Shown here: piece after piece, positions 30,198-39,333 of the stretch | Numbering within the stretch: position 1 is the first letter of the stretch | Layout of the letters: each line of letters begins with the position of its first letter | Origin: Sphingopyxis macrogoltabida | Lineage (GTDB): Bacteria; Pseudomonadota; Alphaproteobacteria; Sphingomonadales; Sphingomonadaceae | Assembly (NCBI RefSeq): GCF_001307295.1 | Contig: NZ_CP012700.1 | Coordinates: 1,243,001-1,307,000, forward strand | DNA length: 64,000 nucleotides | Reading direction: 5' to 3' | Program-made: the position numbers and the translations under genes | Notes under the pieces: model-generated | Database searches by the model: none | The model's input: only the letters and a program-made list of their open reading frames with translations | What the model was told of the DNA's origin: nothing

Positions 30198-32045
30198 ATG
30201 GATCGTCGCACACTTCTGGCCGCCGTACCCGCCGCCGCAATGTTGCCCACGGTCGGCTTCGCGCAGGAGGGCAAGCCGAAGGCCACCCCGAAAGCAGGCG
30301 GTGCCGCCGCGCAGCCGCCGGTCTGGGAAGCCGGCGCGGACCGCTTCGTCCGGCCCGATGTCCAGGGCGGCGACCGGCCGGTCGGCGCAAGCTTTGCGTC
30401 GCGGACCGCGGCCTACGGGCTGAGCGGTGCCGCGGGGACGGCGCATCCGCTGGCGACGCAGGCGGGGATCGACATGTTGAAGCGCGGCGGATCGGCGGTG
30501 GACGCGGCGATCGCGATCAACGCCTGCCTCGGGCTGCTCGAACCGACGGCGAACGGCATCGGCGGCGACGTCTATGCGATGATCTGGGACCCGAAGGCAA
30601 AGAAGCTGGCGGGTCTGGCCGGTTCGGGGAAAAGCCCGCGTGGGCTCGACCTCGCGACGGTGCGCAGCCGCGCCAAGGGCGGCACGCTGCCGGCCCATGG
30701 CGCGATCAGCGTGTCGGTGCCGGGGGCGGTCGATGGCTGGTGGACGATGCACCAGCGCTACGGCAAGCTGCCGTGGAAGGAATTGTTCGAACCGGTGATC
30801 GCGCATGCCGAGGCAGGGGCGCCGGTGCCCGACATGATCGCTTATTATATCCGCCGCAGCCTGACGGGCTTTCGCCAGCCGGGGCGCGGCATCGAGGAGG
30901 TCGACAATGCGCTGCGGACCTATGGCCTCGAAGACGGCAAGGGACCGGCGGCGGGGCAGGTCTTTCGCAACCCCGACCTAGCGCGCACTTTCCGCCTGAT
31001 CGCCGAGGGTGGCCGCGATGCCTTTTACGAAGGCGAGATCGCGCGGACGATCGACGCCTATTTCAAGCGGATCGGCGGCTGGTTGCGCTACGAGGACATG
31101 GCCGCGCACAAATCCGAATGGATCGAGCCGCACCGGACGGCCTATCGCGGCACCGACGTCTATGCGCTCGGCGCCAACACGCAGGGCATCGCGACGCTGC
31201 AAATGCTCAATATCCTCGAGAATTTCGACCTGAAGGGCGCAGGATTCCAGTCGGCGCTTTCGATCCACCTGCAGGCCGAGGCGAAGCGCCTCGCTTACGA
31301 GGATCGCGCGCGATATTACGCCGATCCGCACTTCGCCCAGGTGCCGGTCAAATGGCTGATCTCCAAGGAATATGCTGTCGAGCGCGCCAAGCTGATCCGC
31401 CCCGACCGGCTGCTGTCGCCGGTCCATCCGGGGCAGGCGCCGAGCCGCGGCGATACGACCTATTTCAGTTGCGCCGACAAGGACGGCATGATGGTGTCGA
31501 TGATCCAGTCGAACTTCCGCGGCATGGGGTCGGGGCTCGTCGCCGACGGGCTCGGCTTCATGTTCCAGGACCGCGGGCAGCTCTTCAGCTTGGCTGACGG
31601 GCATCCGAACATCTATGCGCCGGGCAAGCGGCCGTTCCAGACGATCATCCCGGGTTTCGCGGCGCGTGGTCAGGTGCCGTGGATGAGCTTTGGCGTGATG
31701 GGCGGCGACATGCAGCCGCAGGGGCAGACGCAGATCGTCGTCAACCGCGTCGATTACGGGCTGGAAATTCAGGCGGCGGGCGATTCGCCGCGCTGGCACC
31801 ATGAGGGGTCGTCGGAAACGATGGGCGAGGACGCCCCCGACCTCGGCACGAACGGCCTGCTCCGCCTCGAAAGCGGGGTGCCCGAGGCGACGCGGCAGCG
31901 GCTCGCCGATATCGGCTGGACGCTGGGCGAGCCCGATGGCGGGTTCGGCCGTTACCAGTGCGTCGAACACCGGATGGACGGCGACACGCGCGTCTACGCC
32001 GCGGCAAGCGAGATGCGCGCCGACGGCTGTGCGCTGGCTTATTGA
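30198..32045 (+). CDS. ggt: Gamma-glutamyltransferase
   Basis: Transfers or hydrolyses the gamma-glutamyl group of glutathione and related compounds in the periplasm. The 615-residue precursor starts MDRRTLLAAVPAAAMLPTVG, a signal peptide with an Arg pair resembling a Tat signal. The autoprocessing/nucleophile site is GDTTYFS with Thr420 as the predicted N-terminal residue of the small subunit; GMGSG near 455 and the substrate motifs ANGIGGDVYAM and GGSAVDAAIAINACLG are present. Start 30198 is preferred over 30144 because the signal peptide then begins the protein. It fits a glutathione/5-oxoproline neighbourhood. Confidence 0.93.
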   Translation: MDRRTLLAAVPAAAMLPTVGFAQEGKPKATPKAGGAAAQPPVWEAGADRFVRPDVQGGDRPVGASFASRTAAYGLSGAAGTAHPLATQAGIDMLKRGGSAVDAAIAINACLGLLEPTANGIGGDVYAMIWDPKAKKLAGLAGSGKSPRGLDLATVRSRAKGGTLPAHGAISVSVPGAVDGWWTMHQRYGKLPWKELFEPVIAHAEAGAPVPDMIAYYIRRSLTGFRQPGRGIEEVDNALRTYGLEDGKGPAAGQVFRNPDLARTFRLIAEGGRDAFYEGEIARTIDAYFKRIGGWLRYEDMAAHKSEWIEPHRTAYRGTDVYALGANTQGIATLQMLNILENFDLKGAGFQSALSIHLQAEAKRLAYEDRARYYADPHFAQVPVKWLISKEYAVERAKLIRPDRLLSPVHPGQAPSRGDTTYFSCADKDGMMVSMIQSNFRGMGSGLVADGLGFMFQDRGQLFSLADGHPNIYAPGKRPFQTIIPGFAARGQVPWMSFGVMGGDMQPQGQTQIVVNRVDYGLEIQAAGDSPRWHHEGSSETMGEDAPDLGTNGLLRLESGVPEATRQRLADIGWTLGEPDGGFGRYQCVEHRMDGDTRVYAAASEMRADGCALAY

Positions 32046-32058
32046 GCGGCGACTGAAT

Positions 32059-32188
32059 CCTCCCTGCGGCGAAGCCGTGGGGAGGGGGACCATCCGTAGG
32101 ATGGTGGAGGGGCCGCGAGGCTTGCGCCATTAGCCCCTCCGTCAGCCCTATGGGCTGCCACCTCCCCATCGCTGCGCGACAGGGAGGG
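32059..32188. repeat. Palindromic repeat, relative of the one inside oplAH
   Basis: A 130 bp element with ends CCTCCCTGCGGCGAAGCCG and CTGCGCGACAGGGAGG and the same internal boxes as 24308-24510 (GGTGGAGGGGYCGCGAG, GCCCCTCCGTCAGCCC, GGGCTGCCACCTCCCCATCG). It directly follows ggt. Confidence 0.85.
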
Positions 32189-32200
32189 TATGTCTCCCTT

Positions 32201-32274
32201 CGTCATCCCGGACTTGATCCGGGATCCATGACAATGCCCGTTGCTTGGACCCCGGATCAAGTCCGGGGTGACGA
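32201..32274. repeat. Paired REP-like palindrome (GGATCAAGTCCGGGGTGACG family)
   Basis: Arms CGTCATCCCGGACTTGATCC and GGATCAAGTCCGGGGTGACG in inverted orientation, 74 bp. Further copies lie at 36186-36258, 44264-44336 and 63280-63354. Between convergent genes here. Confidence 0.85.
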
Positions 32275-32320
32275 AAGTTGGTGGCGCGACCGCCGCTCGC
32301 TATTTCGCCGCTGCTTCCGC

Positions 32321-34063
32321 TCAGCCGAGCGCGGGCAGCGGCGCGAGCGCCGCGTCGCCGGCGAGCGCCGAGGGGGCGAGGCCGGTCGCCGCAGGCACGA
32401 TCTGCTGCAGGTAGAAGCGCGTCGAGGCGATTTTCGCTTCGAGGAAGGCGGCGTCGCCATTGCCTTCGTCGAGCGCGGTCTTCGCCGCCTTGTGCTGGAG
32501 CGCCATCAGCCAGCCGCACGTCGCGGTCGAAAGCATGGTGAGATAGGGGTAGCTGCCCGCGAGCCGGTCGCCGGTGTTCGCATTGACCATCCAGTCGGTG
32601 ACCGCGCGGCAGGCGTCGACGAGCTGCTGGAGTTCGGGGAAGTCGGCGGCGCCGTGCGCGATGTCGTCGATCAGGCCACGGACAAGGTCGCCGCCCGCCA
32701 TGCCGAGCTTGCGCCCGACGAGATCGGCGGCCTGGATGCCGTTGGTGCCTTCATAGATCGGCGCGATACGCGCGTCGCGATAATGCTGTGCGGCGCCGGT
32801 TTCCTCGATGAAGCCCATGCCGCCGTGCACCTGCACGCCAAGGCTGGCGACCTCGCAGCCGATGTCGGTCGCATGCGCCTTGACCAGCGGGATGAGCACC
32901 TCGGCGCGCATCGCTGCGGCCTCGTCGCCCAATTTTCCGAAGTCGATTTGCGCTGCGGCATAATAGGTCAGCGCGCGTGCGGCCTCGGTCTGCGCGCGCA
33001 TCCGCCACAGCATGCGGCGGACGTCGGGGTGCTGGTCGATCGTCACCGGGGTGCGGTCGGGCGAACCAGCGAGCGACGACTGGACGCGTTCGGCGGCGTA
33101 GCGCTGCGCCTGCTGCGTCGCACGCTCGGCGATCTGAACGCCCTGACAGCCGACCATCAGACGGGCGTTGTTCATCATCACGAACATCGCGCGCATGCCG
33201 CCCATCTCGTCGCCGACGATCTCGCCGAGGCAATCCTCGCCGTCGCCATAGACCATCACCGCGGTCGGCGAGCCGTGGATACCAAGCTTGTGCTCGATCG
33301 AGGCACAATGGACACCGTTCGAAATCGTCGGATTGCCGGCCTCGTCGAGGCGGTATTTGGGGACGAGGAACAGCGAGATACCACGCGTTCCCTCGGGCGC
33401 GCCGGGCGTACGCGCGAGGACGAGGTGAACGATATTGTCGGTGAGGTCATGCTCGCCGAAGGTGATGAAGATCTTCTGGCCCTTGATCCTGTAGAGGCCC
33501 GCGTGCTCGCCCTCGGTCACTTTCTCGGCGGTCGAGCGCAGCGCGCCGACGTCGCTGCCCGCGGCGGGCTCGGTCAGGTTCATCGTGCCGTTCCACTCGC
33601 CGTTGACCAGCTTGGGCAGCCAGGTCTGGCGCTGCTCCTCGGTGCCATAGGCCATCAGCGCGTGGATCGCGCCCGCGGTCAGAATTGGGCAAAGCGTGAA
33701 GCCCATGTTGCCGCTGCCGAGCGTCTCGATCACCACGGTCGCGAGCGTGAAGGGCAGGTCCTGCCCGCCATATTCGCCGGGGCCGTCGAGGCTGCCCCAG
33801 CCCGCCTCGACGAACTGCCGGTACGCTTCCTTGAAGCCCGGCGGCATGGTGACCTTGCCATTGTCCCATTTGGGGTATTGGACGTCGCCGACGCGGTTGA
33901 GCGGGGCGTAAACCTCGGCAGCGAAGTCGCCGATGCCGGTGACGATCGCTTCGACCATGTCGGGGGTCGCCGCGGCGAATTTGTCGTGGCTGGCCATCGC
34001 GTCGACGCGGGCGATATGGTCGAGAACGAACAATTGTTCGGTGGTGGGCGGAGTATAGGTCAT
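32321..34063 (-). CDS. Acyl-CoA dehydrogenase with C-terminal extension
   Basis: FAD-dependent alpha,beta-dehydrogenation of an acyl-CoA. At 580 residues it belongs to the large DmdC/FadE-like group with an added C-terminal helical domain. Signatures include FTLCPILTAGAIHALMAYG, the FAD/substrate region MNLTEPAAGSDVGALRSTAE, IFITFGEHDLTDNIVHLVLA and the catalytic-base region VHGGMGFIEETGAAQHYRDA followed by RIAPIYEGTNGIQAADLVGRK. The ATG at 34063 starts MTYTPPTTEQLFVLDHIA, normal for the group. It is divergent from the TsaC/Sua5 gene. Chain-length preference unknown. Confidence 0.93.
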   Translation of the reverse strand: MTYTPPTTEQLFVLDHIARVDAMASHDKFAAATPDMVEAIVTGIGDFAAEVYAPLNRVGDVQYPKWDNGKVTMPPGFKEAYRQFVEAGWGSLDGPGEYGGQDLPFTLATVVIETLGSGNMGFTLCPILTAGAIHALMAYGTEEQRQTWLPKLVNGEWNGTMNLTEPAAGSDVGALRSTAEKVTEGEHAGLYRIKGQKIFITFGEHDLTDNIVHLVLARTPGAPEGTRGISLFLVPKYRLDEAGNPTISNGVHCASIEHKLGIHGSPTAVMVYGDGEDCLGEIVGDEMGGMRAMFVMMNNARLMVGCQGVQIAERATQQAQRYAAERVQSSLAGSPDRTPVTIDQHPDVRRMLWRMRAQTEAARALTYYAAAQIDFGKLGDEAAAMRAEVLIPLVKAHATDIGCEVASLGVQVHGGMGFIEETGAAQHYRDARIAPIYEGTNGIQAADLVGRKLGMAGGDLVRGLIDDIAHGAADFPELQQLVDACRAVTDWMVNANTGDRLAGSYPYLTMLSTATCGWLMALQHKAAKTALDEGNGDAAFLEAKIASTRFYLQQIVPAATGLAPSALAGDAALAPLPALG

Positions 34064-34139
34064 CTCTTGTCCCGACTTTACTGGTGAATCCCCATTCGCG
34101 GGCGCTATAGCGCGGCATGGCTGAGGGTCAAACGAGAGC

Positions 34140-35072
34140 ATGAATACCGAAACCTGCCCCTACGGCAGCGACGCGATTTCGCGCGCGGCGGCGCTGGTCG
34201 CACGCGGCCAGCCGGTCGCGGTGCCGACCGAGACCGTCTATGGCCTCGCCGCCGACGCGCGCGATTCGGGGGCGGTCGCGGGTATCTATGCGGCGAAAGG
34301 CCGGCCTGATTTCAACCCACTGATCGTCCATGTCCCGCATCTGGCGGCGGCCGAAAAGCTGGGGGTCTTCGGCGCTGCCGAGCGCGCGCTGGCAGCGGCC
34401 TTCTGGCCCGGGCCGCTGACGTTGGTCGTGCCGCGCACCCACGACTGCCCGGTCGCGAGCATCGCGACGGCGGGGCTGGGGACGATCGCGATCCGGGTGC
34501 CCGGGCATCGCGCGATGCAGGCGCTGCTCGTCGCCACCGGCGCGCCGCTGGCGGCGCCGAGCGCCAATGCCAGCGGGAAGGTGAGTCCGACAAGGGCGGA
34601 GCATGTGCTCGCCAGCCTCGACGGGCGGATCGCGCTGGTGATCGACGACGGACCCACGACGGCGGGGGTCGAATCGACGATCGCGCGGGTCGGGGACGGC
34701 GCGGTCGAAATGCTGCGGCCGGGCCCGGTGACCGCCGCGATGCTCGGCGAGGCGAGCGGGCTGCCGGTGACGGGGGTGGCGGGATCGGAGGTCGTCGCGC
34801 CGGGCATGCTCGCCAGCCATTATGCGCCGGGGAAACCGGTGCGGTTGGGCGCGACGGAATTTGCCGACGACGAATATGGGATAGGCTTCGGCGCCGTCGC
34901 GGGCGATTATGATCTGAGCGCGGCGGGCGACCTGACCGAGGCGGCGGCGCGACTGTTCGACGCGCTGCACGCGGGCGCAGCGAGCGCGAAGGGGCGGATT
35001 GCGGTGGCGGCGATCCCCGAGGACGGGCTGGGCGCCGCGATCAACGACCGGCTGGCGAGAGCTGCGGTGTAA
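34140..35072 (+). CDS. Threonylcarbamoyl-AMP synthase, long Sua5 form
   Basis: Makes L-threonylcarbamoyl-AMP for the t6A37 modification of tRNA. The 310-residue protein has the YrdC domain (about 10-195) with VPTETVYGLAADARDSGAV, YAAKGRPDFNPLIVHV and the AAPSANASGKVSPTRAEHV motif, followed by the C-terminal Sua5 domain with VAPGMLASHYAPGKPV (about 220-310). The start ATG lies 77 bp from the divergent acyl-CoA dehydrogenase start. An essential housekeeping role is expected. Confidence 0.93.
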   Translation: MNTETCPYGSDAISRAAALVARGQPVAVPTETVYGLAADARDSGAVAGIYAAKGRPDFNPLIVHVPHLAAAEKLGVFGAAERALAAAFWPGPLTLVVPRTHDCPVASIATAGLGTIAIRVPGHRAMQALLVATGAPLAAPSANASGKVSPTRAEHVLASLDGRIALVIDDGPTTAGVESTIARVGDGAVEMLRPGPVTAAMLGEASGLPVTGVAGSEVVAPGMLASHYAPGKPVRLGATEFADDEYGIGFGAVAGDYDLSAAGDLTEAAARLFDALHAGAASAKGRIAVAAIPEDGLGAAINDRLARAAV

Positions 35073-35073
35073 G

Positions 35074-35174
35074 TTCCCCTCCCGCTTGCGGGAGGGGTTA
35101 GGGGAGGGCCTGTGTCAGCCATTCCCCAAGTCGACATGCCCTCCCCCGACCGCTCCCATAAATGGGAGAGGAGA
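35074..35174. repeat. Paired palindrome (CCCCTCCCGC-TT-GCGGGAGGGG family)
   Basis: The left unit is a perfect hairpin at 35077-35098; the right unit is CGCTCCCATAAATGGGAG, about 35151-35168. It lies between convergent genes. The same hairpin with an AA loop is found at 9255-9276. Confidence 0.8.
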
Positions 35175-35176
35175 AG

Positions 35177-36079
35177 CTAGGCCGCCGCCGGCTCGATCGG
35201 GTCGCCGTGCGGCGCCTTGCGGATGACGATCAGACAGGCCGCGACGATCAGCGCGGCGCCTGCGAGCGTCGGCAATGCTACCGCCTCATCGAAGAAGAAC
35301 CAGCCGAACAGCATCGCCCACAGGAAACCGGTATATTCGGTCGTCGCAAGGATCTGCGTCTCGGCGCGGGCATAGGCCCAGCTCAGGAGCAGCAGCGAGG
35401 TGGTCGCCAGCACTGCGGCGCCGAAGATATGCGGCGCCTGTCCGGCGTCGGGCACCGCGAGGAACCATGGCGCGCCGAGCGCGAGGATCGCGGCGACGAA
35501 GAAATTCTGGAAGAAGGCGATCTCCAGCGGCTCGGCCATCTTGGCCTGCCGCCGCGCGAGGATGAGATTATAGGCGTAGAAGATCGCCGACAGGAATACG
35601 GCGCCGACCGCCCAGAGCGCCTCGTCCGAATAGTCGCTGCCGCCCAGTTTGCCCGCGACGATCACGACCACCCCCGCAAGACCGAGCAGCGAGGCGGCGA
35701 TCGAGCGCGGTCCGATCTTCTCGCCGAGGAAAATCGCGGCCATATAAAGCGCCATCAGCGGGGCGACGAAGGCGAGGGCGATGGCTTCGGCCATCGGCAG
35801 CCGCGCGAGCCCCCAGAAAAAGCTGAGCGCCATCCCCGATACGAACAGCGAGCGCCATGCGTGGATCTGCATCGCCGCGCTGTCGGGCCATTTCGGCCGC
35901 GTCGCCAGATAGATCGCGCCGCTGACCAGCGTCCCCGTCCCGGTGCGCCAGAGCACTGCATTATAGGCGCCGATGTCGATCGACAGCCCCTTCATCAGCA
36001 CGTCCATCGCCGAAAAGGTCGCAATGCCCGCGCACGCGATCAGGAACGGGACAAGGGGAGAGGCCGAATCGGGGCGCAT
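35177..36079 (-). CDS. EamA/DMT-family transporter
   Basis: A 300-residue inner-membrane protein with ten hydrophobic segments in two homologous EamA halves, the usual drug/metabolite transporter layout. The first half includes ATFSAMDVLMKGLSIDIGAY and AIALAFVAPLMALYMAAIFL with GEKIG; the second includes YTGFLWAMLFGWFFFDE near residue 255. Members export metabolites such as amino acids or nucleosides; the substrate here is unknown. Monocistronic, with repeats on both sides. Confidence 0.88.
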   Translation of the reverse strand: MRPDSASPLVPFLIACAGIATFSAMDVLMKGLSIDIGAYNAVLWRTGTGTLVSGAIYLATRPKWPDSAAMQIHAWRSLFVSGMALSFFWGLARLPMAEAIALAFVAPLMALYMAAIFLGEKIGPRSIAASLLGLAGVVVIVAGKLGGSDYSDEALWAVGAVFLSAIFYAYNLILARRQAKMAEPLEIAFFQNFFVAAILALGAPWFLAVPDAGQAPHIFGAAVLATTSLLLLSWAYARAETQILATTEYTGFLWAMLFGWFFFDEAVALPTLAGAALIVAACLIVIRKAPHGDPIEPAAA

Positions 36080-36370
36080 GGCAGCGGCTGTAGCCGAGAA
36101 TGATGCGTGGAGCGCGTCTTGCTTTAGAGATGGTGGTTCGAATGTCGGCTTTGGGGTGGGGAGCGGACGTTGCTTCCCACATTTTCGTCATCCCGGACTT
36201 GATCCGGGATCCACTGCGGCGCCGAAGTCATGGACCCCGGATCAAGTCCGGGGTGACGAAGACATTATCCTCCCTGCAGCGAAGCCGTGGGGAGAATTTC
36301 AATGCCCACTGCCGGCCGTCTCCAGTTCTCCGCGTCCAGCCGCGCCCGTCTCAAAGCTGGGGTGTGCGAT
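36080..36370. other. Repeat-filled gap
   Basis: No gene is seen. It holds a full GGATCAAGTCCGGGGTGACG-family repeat pair at 36186-36258 and then, at about 36269-36294, a truncated end (CCTCCCTGCAGCGAAGCCG) of the palindrome family found in oplAH and at 32059. The gap should also contain the promoter of the divergent DMT transporter's upstream side, which could not be assigned. Confidence 0.6.
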
Positions 36371-37150
36371 TTACCGAAACGTCGCTTGCCTGGCGCCGTC
36401 GATGTTGAGCTTCTGCCCCGAACAATAGGGGTTCGCGTCGCTGACGAACCAGACGACCGCCGCGGCGACGTCGGCGGGGACGGCGACGCGGCCGAAGGGC
36501 ATTCTGGTGTCGAGGTGGTGGATGTCGTCGTTGCCGGTGATCGCGCGCGAGAGCTTTTCGCCCATGTCGCTGACGGTGAGCGCGGGGGCGACGATGTTGA
36601 CGCGGACGCCGTGCTTGAGCTCCTCTTTCGCGAGGGTCAGCGCGAGCGCCTCGCCGGCCGCTTTCGCCATCGTATAGGGGGCGCCGTTCGGGGCGTTGGC
36701 AAGCGTCGCGATGCTCGAAATGACGATAATGTCGCTGCGGTCGTGCCGGCGAAGCTGCGGCAGCGCAAGGCGCGACAGGCGGTGCGGGCCGGCGGCATGG
36801 ACGGCGAAGAGCTTGTCGACCTCGGCGGGGTCGGTGTCGGCGACCGCGAGGCCGCGGCTGGCGATGCCGGCATTGTTGACGAGGATCGACAGCGGGCCGA
36901 GGTCGGCTTCGATGCCTGCGACCATCGCGGCGCAGGCGGCCTCGTCGATGACCGACGCCTGATAGGCCTTTGCCCTGCGGCCGAGCGCCCGGATCGCGGC
37001 GACGGTTTCGGCGGCGGCTTCCTCGCCACGCGTATAGTTGACCGCGACATCGGCGCCCGCTTCGGCGAGGCCGATCGCAATGCCGCGGCCGATCCCGCGC
37101 GACGCGCCGGTGACGAGCGCGACGCGCCCCGCAAGGTTCATGTCGGTCAT
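36371..37150 (-). CDS. Short-chain dehydrogenase/reductase
   Basis: A 259-residue classical SDR, NAD(P)-dependent oxidoreductase of an alcohol or ketone. The Rossmann motif is TGASRGIGRGIAIGLAEAGA; the NNAGIASRG motif follows near residue 90; the catalytic Ser is in VISSIATLANAP and the Tyr-Lys pair in YTMAKAAGEAL. The C terminus with ANPYCSGQKLNIDGA is typical of 3-oxoacyl-ACP-reductase-like SDRs. Its start overlaps the stop of the thioredoxin-fold gene by one base, so the two are co-transcribed. Confidence 0.92.
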   Translation of the reverse strand: MTDMNLAGRVALVTGASRGIGRGIAIGLAEAGADVAVNYTRGEEAAAETVAAIRALGRRAKAYQASVIDEAACAAMVAGIEADLGPLSILVNNAGIASRGLAVADTDPAEVDKLFAVHAAGPHRLSRLALPQLRRHDRSDIIVISSIATLANAPNGAPYTMAKAAGEALALTLAKEELKHGVRVNIVAPALTVSDMGEKLSRAITGNDDIHHLDTRMPFGRVAVPADVAAAVVWFVSDANPYCSGQKLNIDGARQATFR

Positions 37151-37644
37151 CAGTCTCTCCCCATAAGTTCTTGATAGATTTCAACGTCGCTGCGGCTGGC
37201 GGCATTGCGCCACTTCGGTGCGGCCTTGCGGTTGAGGACGCGGCCCTCGTCATCGAGGATCGCGACGGTCGGCGTGCCCCTGATCCGGAAGCCGAAGCGT
37301 TTCGGCACCCCGGGGCTGCGGCCGAGACCGCGGACATGCGGCATGCCGATATCGGCATAGACGATCTCGTAGCGGTCGCGGACCGGCGCGAAGCGCGCGG
37401 TTCCGAGCAGGTTGGCAAGCCAGGCGCTGTCGTGACAATTGTTCGCGCCCATGACGAGGAGGACCGGCTTACCCGCCTGCCGCGCCCTCGCGAGTGCGGC
37501 GTCGATCGCCGGCATCGGGTCGGCGACGAAGGCGTCGGTCTGATACGGGTCTTCGACGCCGGGGATGGCGCGCGTTTCGCCGGCGGCGGCAGGCGCGAGC
37601 GCCAGCAGCGCGATGGCGAGGGGAAGGGCGAACCGGCGCGTCAT
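37150..37644 (-). CDS. Periplasmic thioredoxin-fold protein
   Basis: A 164-residue exported protein with a signal peptide (1-21, ending APAAAG). The mature part has a thioredoxin-like fold: KPVLLVMGANNCHDSAWLAN in the active-site position, IRGTPTVAILDDEGRVLN containing the cis-Pro loop. Only one cysteine is present (NNCH rather than CxxC), so a classical dithiol exchange is unlikely; it may be a DUF255/thioredoxin_7-like protein. It overlaps the SDR gene by one base downstream. Confidence 0.8.
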   Translation of the reverse strand: MTRRFALPLAIALLALAPAAAGETRAIPGVEDPYQTDAFVADPMPAIDAALARARQAGKPVLLVMGANNCHDSAWLANLLGTARFAPVRDRYEIVYADIGMPHVRGLGRSPGVPKRFGFRIRGTPTVAILDDEGRVLNRKAAPKWRNAASRSDVEIYQELMGRD

Positions 37645-37701
37645 GGTCGGACGATAGGTTTTGCATGACGTTTCCGTCAACGTAAGATAGCCTCCGTCCC
37701 C

Positions 37702-39228
37702 ATGAGCTGGAAAAAAGAGATCGAGGAACTCGCGCAGCGCCGCGCGATGGCCGAGAAGATGGGCGGCGCGGAAAAGGTCGCGCGCCAGCACGGGCGCGGC
37801 AAGATGGACGCGCGGGCGCGGCTCGCCGGGCTGGTCGACGCGGACAGTTTTCGCGAGATCGGCAAGATCGCGGGGCGCGGCAGTTACGGCGCCGACGGCG
37901 AACTCGAAGATCTGGCGGCGTCTAACTTCATCTTCGGGCGGGCGAATATCGACGGTCGCCCGGTCGTCGCCTCGGCCGACGATTTCACGGTGCGCGGCGG
38001 CGCTGCCGACGCGGCGCTGCACCGCAAGTTCGTCCAGTGCGAGGCGATGGCGCACGAATATCGCCTGCCGCTGATCCGCATGATCGACGGCACCGGCGGC
38101 GGCGGGTCGGTCAAGACGCTGGAGGATATGGGCTATACCTATATCCCGCACGTTCCGGGGTGGCACGAGATCATCGCCAATCTCGATACCGTGCCGGTGG
38201 TGGCGCTCGCGCTCGGACCAACCGCGGGGCTGGGCGCGGCGCGCGTTGTCGCGAGCCATTACAGCGTGATGGTGCGCGGGCTGTCGCAGCTCTTCGCGGC
38301 GGGGCCAGCGGTTGCGGCGGCGATCGGCGACACGCTGGATCGCGAGGAATTGGGCGGAACCGATGTGCATACGCGCAACGGCGTCGTCGATGACGAGGTG
38401 GCGTCGGAGGCCGAAGCCTTCGCCGCGGCGCGGCGTTTCCTGTCATACCTGCCGTCGTCGATCCATGAGCGCGCGGCGCGGACCGAAAGCCGCGATCCGG
38501 TGGATCGCCGCGAGGAGGCGCTGCTGTCGGTCGTGCCGCGCGAGGCGAAGATGGTCTATTCGATGCGGCGCATCGCCAATGCGGTGTTCGATCAAGGCAG
38601 TTTCTTCGAAATGGGCGCGCGCTGGGGGCGGGCGGTGATCACCGCCTTCGCGCGGCTCGACGGTTATCCGGTTGCGGTGCTCGCGAGCGATCCATCCTAT
38701 CTCGGCGGATCGTGGGACGCGAAGACGAGCGAGAAGGCCGAGCGCTTCGTGAAACTGGCGGACCAGTTCCGGCTGCCGATCGTCCATCTCGTCGACAATC
38801 CGGGCTTCATGATCGGCGGCGAGGCCGAGCGGACGGGGACGATCCGTTACGGGGTGCAGGCGATGAACGCCATCTATCGCGCGACGGTGCCGCTGGCGTC
38901 GGTCGTGGTGCGGCGGGCTTACGGGATCGCGGGGAGCGCGATGTCGAACGCCGAGCGTTTCCAGTATCGCTTCGCCTGGCCGTCGGGCGACTGGGGCAGC
39001 CTGCCGATCGAGGGCGGGGTCGAGGTTGCCTACAAGAGCGAGCTGGAGGCGGCTGCGGATCCGGCGGCCCATCTCGAGGCGATCCGCGAAAGATTGAACC
39101 GGGTGCGTTCGCCGTTCCGGACGGCGGAGAAGTTCGGCGTCGAGGATATCATCGACCCGCGCGATACGCGGCCGTTGCTGTGCGAATTTGCCGAACTGGC
39201 CTGGCGGGTGCTGAACAGCCGTTTGTAG
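37702..39228 (+). CDS. Acyl-CoA carboxylase carboxyltransferase (beta) subunit
   Basis: Biotin-dependent carboxyltransferase of 508 residues, of the propionyl-/methylcrotonyl-CoA carboxylase type, which moves carboxyl from carboxybiotin to an acyl-CoA. The N-terminal lobe has MIDGTGGGGSVKTLEDMGYT and LGPTAGLGAARVVASHY; the C-terminal lobe has VHLVDNPGFMIGGEAERTGT and VVRRAYGIAGSAMSNAERF. No biotin carboxylase (alpha) gene is next to it, so the partner lies elsewhere. Start MSWKKEIEELAQRRAMAEKM is usual for a sphingomonad group of unassigned acyl-CoA specificity. Confidence 0.92.
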   Translation: MSWKKEIEELAQRRAMAEKMGGAEKVARQHGRGKMDARARLAGLVDADSFREIGKIAGRGSYGADGELEDLAASNFIFGRANIDGRPVVASADDFTVRGGAADAALHRKFVQCEAMAHEYRLPLIRMIDGTGGGGSVKTLEDMGYTYIPHVPGWHEIIANLDTVPVVALALGPTAGLGAARVVASHYSVMVRGLSQLFAAGPAVAAAIGDTLDREELGGTDVHTRNGVVDDEVASEAEAFAAARRFLSYLPSSIHERAARTESRDPVDRREEALLSVVPREAKMVYSMRRIANAVFDQGSFFEMGARWGRAVITAFARLDGYPVAVLASDPSYLGGSWDAKTSEKAERFVKLADQFRLPIVHLVDNPGFMIGGEAERTGTIRYGVQAMNAIYRATVPLASVVVRRAYGIAGSAMSNAERFQYRFAWPSGDWGSLPIEGGVEVAYKSELEAAADPAAHLEAIRERLNRVRSPFRTAEKFGVEDIIDPRDTRPLLCEFAELAWRVLNSRL

Positions 39229-39237
39229 AAAAGGGCT

Positions 39238-39319
39238 CGTCATTGCGAGCGAAGCGAAGCAATCCAGAGCGGAATAGGCGACTCTGGATTGCCGCGGGCC
39301 TTTGGCCCTCGCAATGACG
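39238..39319. repeat. Paired inverted repeat (CGTCATTGCGAG family)
   Basis: Arms CGTCATTGCGAGCGAAGCGA and, inverted, CTCGCAATGACGG, with AATCCAGAG / CTCTGGATT pairing nearer the centre. Lies between two plus-strand genes, 14 bp before the acyltransferase start. Confidence 0.78.
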
Positions 39320-39333
39320 GGGAGGGGAGAGGC